This document shows, in pieces, positions 12,401-14,233 of a DNA stretch of 14,233 bases. The stretch covers positions 3,328,410 through 3,342,642 of the forward strand of contig FN649737.1 of NCBI GenBank assembly GCA_000310025.1, in the 5' to 3' direction. A program made the position numbers and the translations under genes. The stretch comes from Ectocarpus siliculosus. Lineage: Eukaryota; Sar; Phaeophyceae; Ectocarpales; Ectocarpaceae. A model generated the notes under the pieces. The model saw nothing but the letters and a program-made list of their open reading frames with translations, was not told where the DNA came from and did no database searches. Each line of letters begins with the position of its first letter. Positions within the stretch are counted from its first letter, which is position 1.

Positions 12401-14233
12401 TGACTGGAGGGGCTACTGGCGCGTCGGTGGTCACCGGGGATACAGGCGGTGCGACGGGGGGCTCCGCGGTCGTCGGTGGTGTGACCGGGAGGGGATACTG
12501 GCGCGTCGGTGGTCACCGGGGTGACAGGTGGTGCAACGGGGGGCTCCGCGGTCGTCGGTGGCGTGACCGGGGGGGAAACTGGTGCGTCTGTGGTCACCGG
12601 GGTTACAGGTGGTGCAACGGGGGGCTCCGCGGTCGTGGGTGGTGTGACCGGAGGGGCTACTGGCGCGTCTGTGGTCACTGGGGTTACAGGTGGTGCAACG
12701 GGGGGCTCCGCGGTCGTCGGTGGTGTGACCGGAGGGGCTACTGGTGCGTCGGTGGTCACCGGGGCTACAGGCGGTGCGACGGGGGGCTCCGTAGTCGTCG
12801 GTGGTGTGACGGGAGGGGCTACTGGTGCGTCTGTGGTCACCGGGGCTACAGGTGGTGCAACGGGGGGCTCCGCGGTCGTGGGTGGTGTGACCGGAGGGGC
12901 TACTGGCGCGTCGGTGGTCACCGGGGTGACAGGTGGTGCAACGGGGGGCTCCGCGGTCGTCGGTGGCGTGACCGGGGGGGAAACTGGTGCGTCTGTGACC
13001 ACCGAGGTTACAGGCGGTTCGACGGGGGGCTCCGCGGTCGTCGGTGGTGTGACCGGGGGGGCCACTGGCGCGTCGGTGACCACCGGGGATACAGGCGGTG
13101 CGACGGGGGGCTCCGCAGTCGTCGGTGGTGTGACCGGAGGGGCTACTGGCGCGTCGGTGGTCACCGGGGTTACAGGCGGTGCGACGGGGGGCTCCGCAGT
13201 CGTCGGTGGTGTGACGGGAGGGGCTACTGGTGCGTCGGTGGTCACCGGGGATACAGGGGGCTCCACAGTAGTTTGGCGGCGTAACGGGAGGGGCCACTGG
13301 TGCGTCTGTGGTCACTGGAGTAACAGGCGGTGCGACGGGGGGCTCCGCAGTCGTCGGGGGCGTAATGGGAGGTGCAACTGGTGCGTCTGTGACCACCGGG
13401 GATACAGGCGGCGCGACGGGAGGCTCCGCGGTCGTCGGTGGTGTGACGGGAGGGGCTACTGGTGCGTCGGTGGTCACCGGGGATACAGGGGGCTCCACAG
13501 TAGTTGGCGGCGTAACGGGAGGGGCCACTGGTGCGTCTGTGGTCACTGGAGTAACAGGCGGTGCGACGGGGGGCTCCGCAGTCGTCGGGGGCGTAATGGG
13601 AGGTGCAACTGGTGCGTCTGTGACCACCGGGGTAACAGGCGGTGCGACGGGGGGCTCCGCAGTCGTCGGTGGTGTGACGGGAGGGGCTGCCGGTGCGTCT
13701 GTGGTCACCGGGGTTACAGGTGGTGCAACGGGGGGCTCCGCAGTCGTCGGTGGTGTGACTGGAGGGGCTACCGGCGCGTCTGTGGTCACCGGGGTTACAG
13801 GTGGTGCGACGGGAGGCTCCACAGTGGTTGGAGGTGTGACGGGAGGGGTTACTGGCGCGTCGGTGGTCACCGGGGTTACAGGCGGTGCGACGGGGGGCTC
13901 CGCCGTGGTCGGTGGTGAGACGGGAGGGGCTGCCGGTGCGTCTGTGGTCACCGGGGTTACAGGTGGTGCAACGGGGGGCTCCGCGGTCGTCGGTGGTGTG
14001 ACCGGGGGGGCCGCTGGTGCGTCTGTGGTCACCGGGGTTACAGGTGGTGCGACGGGAGGCTCCACAGTGGTTGGAGGTGTGACGGGAGGGGCAACCGGCG
14101 CGTCGGTGGTCACCGGGGTAACAGGCGGTGCGACGGGGGGCTCCGCAGTCGTCGGTGGCGTAATGGGAGGGGCAACCGGCGCGTCCGTGGTCACCGGGGT
14201 AACAGGCGGTGCGACGGGGGGCTCCGCAGTCGT
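1..14233 (-). CDS. Giant single-pass membrane protein gene with Pro/Thr-rich repeat ectodomain, partial at both ends
   Basis: Proposed minus-strand exons, 5' to 3': 14233(partial)-12015, 11193-11140, 10771-9604, 9213-9151, 8705-6606, 6180-6132, 5776-5151, 4954-4859, 4558-4400, 4245-3968, 3789-3558, (3388-3365 optional), 3248-3045, 2823-2635, 2377-2124, 1899-1776, 1248-1138, 866-640, 432-1(partial). The sequence shows matching splice phases at each junction, mostly GTGAGT/GTGTGT donors and CAG acceptors. The product is about 2,860 visible residues: three Pro/Thr-rich tandem arrays, a Pro/Ala stalk, a Cys-containing juxtamembrane module, one transmembrane helix followed by basic residues, a helical cytoplasmic region and a Ser/Gly/Arg tail. 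This implies an N-out, C-in surface protein. Neither the signal peptide/start codon nor the stop codon is in the window. Three +1 insertions in the arrays break the frame as given. No named family is recognised; a wall or matrix sensor is inference from layout. A split into two genes near 12 kb is possible but less likely. Confidence 0.8.
5..195 (-). repeat. About 62-bp repeat, three copies, encoding Arg-Ser-Gly units
   Basis: Copies of (gctgcc)n gctgcggaag ... gaccgctccgg lie near 10-70, 70-130 and 130-190. On the gene's strand each encodes FRSGSGSG(SG)xRSG plus a variable Gly/Glu/Ser end. The inner (GCTGCC)n hexanucleotide varies in number. Confidence 0.9.
433..639 (-). other. Intron 18 (207 bp)
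   Basis: GTGAGT to ccctatcag. No coding potential and no stable repeat beyond a GT-rich stretch near 580-590. Confidence 0.7.
640..866 (-). CDS. Exon 18: Ser-rich cytoplasmic tail, part 1
   Basis: 227 nt, entering phase 0 (acceptor cgctgtgcag), leaving phase 2 (donor GAGCA|GTGAGT). Encodes [35 protein letters not shown] and later [15 protein letters not shown]. It is low-complexity, Ser/Gly/Met-rich and likely disordered, with Ser-Pro sites (MSPQ, GSPG) suited to proline-directed kinases (inference). If the donor is not used, TGA follows at once (YSEEEQ-stop at 638-636). Confidence 0.85.
1103..1117. repeat. 15-base C-run (G-run on gene strand) in intron 17
   Basis: Lies about 20 nt after the exon 17 donor. 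Second G-run close to a donor in this gene. Confidence 0.95.
1138..1248 (-). CDS. Exon 17: cytoplasmic region, acidic/Ser linker
   Basis: 111 nt, 37 residues, phase 0 on both sides (acceptor gcactggcag, donor GAG|GTGAGT). It reads [20 protein letters not shown] and ends [11 protein letters not shown]. It marks the change from the helical region to the Ser-rich, probably disordered tail. Confidence 0.85.
1427..1683. repeat. Composite intronic repeat: (AAATC)n borders, two diverged units, CA-rich tract
   Basis: aaatcaaatcaaatcaac (1427-1444) and the related 1621-1642 border a segment containing two units exactly 90 bp apart (ggctccgat at 1466 and 1556; ttgtcac at 1494 and 1584), followed by CA repeats (1643-1683). 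On the minus strand the borders read (GATTT)n, typical of SINE-like tails. Probably a short interspersed element or pieces of one. Confidence 0.55.
1705..1736. repeat. 32-bp dispersed intronic element, copy 1
   Basis: ttcattggtcagacgggt and the following agcgcggtcgatgc match 3893-3924 at 29 of 32 positions. It lies 39 nt inside intron 16, the same distance from a GTGTGT donor as copy 2. Confidence 0.7.
1776..1899 (-). CDS. Exon 16: cytoplasmic helical region, part 4
   Basis: 124 nt, entering phase 2 and leaving phase 0 (donor CAG|GTGTGT). Encodes [40 protein letters not shown]. The start is set by phase: exon 15 ends with AG of a codon, and the acceptor tacgaaatcag before 1899 supplies C to give Ser. 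The same frame is open further upstream ([20 protein letters not shown]), which looks protein-like, but its only AG (catag near 1961) is in the wrong phase. The acceptor is therefore somewhat less certain than the rest. Confidence 0.75.
2104..2119. repeat. 16-base C-run (G-run on gene strand) at intron position +5
   Basis: On the minus strand the exon 15 donor GTGAG runs directly into 16 G. It is probably length-variable; G-runs near donors are known splicing enhancers (general knowledge). Confidence 0.95.
2124..2377 (-). CDS. Exon 15: cytoplasmic helical region, part 3
   Basis: 254 nt, entering phase 0 (acceptor cttgtgcgcag), leaving phase 2 (donor GAG|GTGAGG). Contains [40 protein letters not shown] and [20 protein letters not shown]. 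These are several amphipathic helices with buried-type residues. The hydrophobic stretches are too short and polar-flanked to be membrane spans. Function unknown. Confidence 0.9.
2631..2634 (-). other. Non-canonical GC-AG intron donor
   Basis: The exon 14 donor is CAG|GCAAGT, a perfect 5' splice site except for C at +2, which is the usual context of GC-AG introns. The nearest GT alternatives do not keep the frame with comparable strength. Confidence 0.75.
2635..2823 (-). CDS. Exon 14: cytoplasmic helical region, part 2
   Basis: 189 nt, 63 residues, phase 0 on both sides. Acceptor tttttctcag; the donor is GC type (CAG|GCAAGT). Encodes [40 protein letters not shown] and an acidic helix [13 protein letters not shown]. 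The heptad-like spacing suggests packed helices. Joined to exon 13 it reads [19 protein letters not shown] without a break in character. Confidence 0.88.
3045..3248 (-). CDS. Exon 13: cytoplasmic helical region, part 1
   Basis: 204 nt, 68 residues, phase 0 on both sides (acceptor gcctttcag, donor GAT|GTATGT). Contains [40 protein letters not shown] and [20 protein letters not shown]. The mix of hydrophobic, acidic and aromatic residues is that of a folded, mostly helical cytoplasmic domain. No kinase, phosphatase, GTPase or other catalytic motif is visible. I do not recognise the family. Confidence 0.9.
3365..3388 (-). CDS. Exon 12 (doubtful): optional 24-nt microexon
   Basis: After ttgttggcag the sequence encodes VQVVVEDN and then GTACTG, phase 0 on both sides, so it can be included or skipped freely. 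The donor is weak and the exon tiny. Direct splicing of exon 11 to exon 13 is also in phase. Listed only as a candidate. Confidence 0.3.
3471..3590 (-). repeat. Tandem duplication of an exon end plus its donor site
   Basis: 3547-3590 (exon 11 end and GTTTGT donor) and 3471-3513 (in the intron) agree at about 40 of 44 positions with one indel. The intronic copy has its own GTTTGT and an upstream ctag after a T-run, but in phase 0 it meets TGA, so it is not a productive exon in the model. Confidence 0.85.
3558..3789 (-). CDS. Exon 11: cytoplasmic juxtamembrane region
   Basis: 232 nt, entering in phase 2 (acceptor tcttgcgag before A-AGG) and leaving in phase 0 (donor AAG|GTTTGT). It encodes [20 protein letters not shown], a Gly/Ser linker with an acidic patch, then [20 protein letters not shown] and [11 protein letters not shown]. 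The basic start fits the cytoplasmic face of the membrane. SPTP is a possible proline-directed phosphorylation site. The split arginine codon at the junction only works with the 3789 acceptor, which fixes the start. The exon's 3' end and donor are duplicated in the following intron. Confidence 0.88.
3893..3924. repeat. 32-bp dispersed intronic element, copy 2
   Basis: Matches 1705-1736 at 29 of 32 positions. It lies 43 nt inside intron 10. The plus-strand core ggttagcgcggtcgatgc resembles a tRNA D-arm / box A, so it may be a fragment of a tRNA-derived SINE. No box B is seen nearby. Confidence 0.7.
3968..4245 (-). CDS. Exon 10: extracellular linker and transmembrane helix
   Basis: 278 nt, entering in phase 0 and leaving in phase 2 (acceptor gtggatttcag, donor TGCAG|GTGTGT). 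The first about 62 residues are polar ([20 protein letters not shown], then a Ser/Phe-rich part with [20 protein letters not shown]). A hydrophobic segment follows: [20 protein letters not shown] and then CLWAILGFC. This is the only strong membrane segment found in the gene. With basic residues immediately following in exon 11, the positive-inside rule puts the repeat arrays outside and the C-terminal part inside the cell. Confidence 0.92.
3973..4053 (-). other. Transmembrane helix coding segment
   Basis: About 27 residues, Ala/Val/Leu/Phe-rich, containing Gly and two Cys near the cytoplasmic end (TCGC) that could be palmitoylated (inference). It is followed in the next exon by [13 protein letters not shown], a classical stop-transfer stretch. 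Confidence 0.9.
4368..4395. repeat. (AAAG)n microsatellite next to a 5' splice site
   Basis: About six AAAG units. On the gene's strand this is a CTTT-rich tract beginning a few bases after the exon 9 donor. Confidence 0.9.
4400..4558 (-). CDS. Exon 9: juxtamembrane module, strand-helix part
   Basis: 159 nt, 53 residues, phase 0 on both sides (acceptor ccacacag, donor AAC|GTGAGT). It reads [20 protein letters not shown] followed by a likely helix [20 protein letters not shown]. The pattern strand, basic loop (RRR), hydrophobic strand (FVVTV) and amphipathic helix is what a ferredoxin-like or SEA-like fold would show. That assignment is inference; no signature is long enough to prove it. The RRR-L and Gly-Ser sites are potential processing points. 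Confidence 0.88.
4559..4858 (-). other. Intron 8 (300 bp)
   Basis: Contains a C/T-rich homopolymer-like tract (about 4691-4708, G-rich on the gene's strand) and an A/T-run at 4580-4588. No exon is seen. Confidence 0.6.
4859..4954 (-). CDS. Exon 8: juxtamembrane module, Cys strand
   Basis: 96 nt, 32 residues, phase 0 on both sides (acceptor attgcacgcag, donor GAG|GTGAGT). It starts [13 protein letters not shown], adding two Cys close to the C-x3-C pair at the end of exon 7, so one or two disulphides are likely outside the cell. It contains a possible N-glycosylation sequon, Asn-Ser-Thr ([11 protein letters not shown]). Its residues fit a beta strand followed by a loop. Confidence 0.85.
5151..5776 (-). 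CDS. Exon 7: Pro/Ala-rich stalk and start of juxtamembrane module
   Basis: About 209 residues. The first part is Pro/Ala/Val-rich but not a clean tandem repeat. It contains two SPPP motifs ([20 protein letters not shown]), reminiscent of extensin-type glycosylation motifs, and many AP/TP/VP dipeptides. The last about 35 residues change character ([20 protein letters not shown]) with two Cys, and begin a folded module continued in exons 8-9. The donor is CTG|GTGAGT, phase 0. Acceptor choice: ccctcag (5776), its NAGNAG partner (5773), or ctcgaag (5791); all are phase 1 and compatible with exon 6. Confidence 0.85.
5777..6131 (-). other. Intron 6 (355 bp)
   Basis: Begins GTAAGC and ends with an unusually long pyrimidine tract (minus strand of about 5795-5830), giving several possible AGs. 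Nothing else is seen. Confidence 0.6.
6132..6180 (-). CDS. Exon 6: 49-nt Pro-rich linker exon
   Basis: It encodes [16 protein letters not shown] plus the first base of the next codon. The acceptor is ggttccag (phase 0) and the donor CCTCCAG|GTAAGC (phase 1). The phase change is matched by phase-1 acceptors in front of exon 7. A direct exon 5 to exon 7 join would require a different acceptor (for example ggacag before 5762), so this small exon is needed for the best splice sites. It resembles exons 2 and 4 in size and in its Ala-Pro start. Confidence 0.68.
6181..6605 (-). other. Intron 5 (425 bp)
   Basis: Starts GTGTGTGTGTA, with a T/A-rich stretch after the donor, and ends tgtgtggttccag. No exon or repeat is seen inside. 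Confidence 0.6.
6606..8705 (-). CDS. Exon 5: 2.1-kb Pro/Thr/Ala repeat exon
   Basis: Exactly 2,100 nt, 700 codons, phase 0 on both sides, and uninterrupted. The acceptor is gatgcttcag, just downstream of an in-frame TGA that rules out extension 5'. The donor is CTG|GTGTGT. It starts with [15 protein letters not shown] and passes through about 22 repeat units with the core [18 protein letters not shown]. It then leaves the array into a Pro/Ala/Val-rich, Ser-containing, non-repetitive segment (about 6610-6870). There is no Cys, no aromatic core and almost no charge, so it should be an extended, glycan-bearing rod if secreted. Length and lack of frame damage contrast with the other two arrays. 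Confidence 0.87.
6870..8490 (-). repeat. 69-bp tandem array, about 22 units
   Basis: The unit is 69 bp (23 residues). About 20 consecutive near-identical units occupy roughly 7155-8490. Variation is mostly at three sites: Ser/Thr before PPA, Ala/Val after it, and Val/Asp/Asn before TAP. At the 3' end a 162-bp higher-order block (starting near 6874 and 7036) is duplicated. Confidence 0.96.
8706..9150 (-). other. Intron 4 (445 bp)
   Basis: Runs from GTACGT to gatgcttcag. A 48-nt phase-0 candidate exon at 8989-9036 (gcgcag acceptor, GTGAGC donor) was seen but would encode a Gly-rich peptide unlike its neighbours, so it is not called. The rest shows nothing. Confidence 0.55.
9151..9213 (-). CDS. 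Exon 4: 21-residue Pro-rich linker exon
   Basis: The 63-nt exon encodes [20 protein letters not shown] plus a final Glu. The acceptor is gatgacag and the donor CTCGAG|GTACGT; both sides are phase 0. It lies between the two large repeat exons 3 and 5 and shares the Ala-Pro start, the small size and the Pro/Thr/Val composition of exons 2 and 6. No ATG or independent ORF is present, so splice sites and phase are the evidence. Confidence 0.68.
9214..9603 (-). other. Intron 3 (390 bp)
   Basis: Ends at tatgatgacag before exon 4. It contains an A-rich stretch near 9580-9595 and no convincing exon or repeat. Confidence 0.6.
9604..10771 (-). CDS. Exon 3: second Pro/Thr repeat exon
   Basis: The acceptor cacactctccag opens in phase 0 at [20 protein letters not shown] non-repetitive Pro-rich lead (about 10600-10771) precedes an array of motifs such as [17 protein letters not shown]. 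Length is 1,168 nt; removing the extra A in 10453-10455 leaves exactly 389 codons, and phase 0 to the next exon is restored. The 3' end is uncertain: TCG|GTGCGC (9604), CCT|GTGTCG (9610) and CCG|GTCTCT are all phase 0 and change the product by only a few residues. A stalk role with O-linked glycans is inferred from composition. Confidence 0.78.
9640..10600 (-). repeat. 90-96-bp tandem array, roughly ten units
   Basis: Units start near acccgtgg at 9781, 9871 and 9961 (exactly 90 bp apart); later spacings are 93-96 bp. Each unit encodes 30-32 residues, combining a [12 protein letters not shown] half and a [14 protein letters not shown] half. The units at 9781 and 9871 are nearly identical, suggesting recent duplication. 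The plus strand is very G-rich, with runs of 6-9 G. Confidence 0.9.
10772..11139 (-). other. Intron 2 (368 bp)
   Basis: Runs from GTTCGT to cacactctccag. No coding segment with acceptable splice sites, and no repeat, was found in it. Confidence 0.6.
11140..11193 (-). CDS. Exon 2: 18-residue Pro-rich linker exon
   Basis: The 54-nt exon encodes [18 protein letters not shown]. The acceptor is tcctccgcag and the donor CAG|GTTCGT; both ends are phase 0, so it can be included or skipped without shifting the frame. Its composition (Pro, Val, Thr) matches the flanking repeat exons. It begins with Ala-Pro after a CAG acceptor, as do the other small exons 4 and 6. The call rests on splice sites, phase and composition; transcript data would settle it. 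Confidence 0.65.
11582..11604. repeat. Short perfect inverted repeat (8-bp stem, 7-nt loop)
   Basis: aaccccga and tcggggtt flank a 7-nt loop. It lies in intron 1, about 80 nt past the intronic ORF stop and before the AATAAA on the minus strand. It could be a 3' UTR hairpin of that ORF or the remnant of an element; no function can be assigned. Confidence 0.4.
11684..11889 (-). other. Unexplained protein-like ORF inside intron 1
   Basis: Behind a good acceptor-like site (cacgtgcag before 11889) the minus strand is open to a TAG at 11686-11684. The reading includes [20 protein letters not shown] and then [20 protein letters not shown], with amphipathic hydrophobic spacing and mixed charges quite unlike the host protein. 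An AATAAA hexamer on the same strand lies at 11541-11536, about 140 nt past the stop. It does not fit the host gene: the phase would be 1, whereas exons 1 and 2 are joined in phase 0. It could be a terminal alternative exon, a nested gene's last exon, or a relic of an inserted gene or transposon. I do not recognise the family. Confidence 0.35.
11955..12014 (-). other. In-frame read-through extension of exon 1 to a TAA stop
   Basis: If the 12014 donor is not used, translation continues in frame for 19 residues ([19 protein letters not shown]) and stops at TAA 11957-11955. This would give a secreted, tail-less form ending in the 81-bp repeat domain. The spliced form is preferred because the next exon matches in phase and composition. 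The extension lacks Pro repeats and looks like ordinary protein, so alternative termination is plausible but unproven. Confidence 0.3.
12015..14233 (-). CDS. Exon 1 (partial): 27-residue Pro/Thr repeat exon
   Basis: This exon encodes at least 739 residues of repeats built from [16 protein letters not shown] and [10 protein letters not shown], with no hydrophobic core and almost no charge apart from single Glu and Asp residues per unit. The 3' end is a GAG|GTGGGT donor in phase 0 after residues VATE. The frame is open in three successive pieces because of +1 insertions at 13272-13274 and 12487-12489. Dense Thr-Pro, Ala-Pro and Val-Pro dipeptides are the kind of sites that carry O-glycans in mucins and arabinogalactan or extensin proteins (family knowledge). 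The role as an extended extracellular stalk is inferred. The exon continues past the right edge, so the N-terminus is not visible. Confidence 0.8.
12050..14233 (-). repeat. 81-bp tandem array, about 26-27 units
   Basis: The unit length is 81 bp, measured for example between gctactgg at 13142 and 13223; it encodes 27 residues. Units differ by scattered substitutions, such as gcgtcggtg/gcgtctgtg and ccggggggg/ccggagggg. A few units lack 12 bp (near 13255 and 13490). The array runs off the right edge. A larger segment of about 231 bp is itself duplicated, starting near 13251 and 13483. The period is a multiple of three, so copy-number change keeps the frame. Confidence 0.95.

Noticed and set aside
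11986-13918. Plus-strand ORFs of 432 and 469 residues over the 81-bp array
   Set aside because: Antisense of exon 1, themselves broken at the same three-base runs, with no independent coding signal.
6870-14233. CRISPR-like appearance of regular repeats
   Set aside because: Units are contiguous and coding with no unique spacers, and the locus is spliced eukaryotic sequence.

Overview
The window appears to hold the middle of one very large spliced eukaryotic gene on the minus strand, open at both ends. The organism is clearly eukaryotic: there are about 18 introns with GT-AG ends (one GC-AG), pyrimidine-rich 3' splice sites, microsatellites and homopolymers in introns, and no compact ORFs outside the exons. 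Exon and intron sizes (about 50-250 nt unique exons, 150-800 nt introns), moderately high GC, and (GATTT)n and CA-rich intronic repeats fit a brown-alga-like stramenopile such as Ectocarpus. That taxonomic call is inference (about 50%) and no marker gene supports it.

Layout in gene order, from the right edge to the left. Exon 1 (12015 to beyond 14233) carries an 81-bp (27-aa) Pro/Thr-rich tandem array. Exon 3 (9604-10771) carries a second array of about 90-96 bp. Exon 5 (6606-8705) carries a third, 69-bp (23-aa), array. Tiny Pro-rich exons 2, 4 and 6 (54, 63 and 49 nt) lie between them. Exon 7 (5151-5776) is a non-repetitive Pro/Ala-rich stalk. Exons 8-10 encode a compact, Cys-containing juxtamembrane module and then one transmembrane helix (3973-4053). 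Exon 11 is a basic stop-transfer and linker. Exons 13-17 encode a largely helical cytoplasmic region that I do not recognise. Exons 18-19 encode a Ser-rich tail with Arg-Ser-Gly repeats running off the left edge. Splice phases agree at every junction from exon 2 to exon 19 once one extra base in the exon-3 array is discounted, which is strong internal support for the model.

The visible protein is about 2,860 residues: a roughly 2,000-residue O-glycosylation-prone (mucin-, AGP- or extensin-like) ectodomain, one membrane pass and a roughly 600-residue cytoplasmic part. The layout resembles wall or matrix sensors and mucin-type receptors, but homology to a named family cannot be shown from sequence alone.

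Three single-base insertions interrupt the reading frame, all inside the repeat arrays: 13272-13274, 12487-12489 and 10453-10455. They are assembly errors, polymorphisms or true lesions. The largest intron (11194-12014) holds an unexplained protein-like ORF. Two introns share a 32-bp element about 40 nt downstream of their 5' splice sites. The many long plus-strand ORFs are antisense shadows of the repeats.
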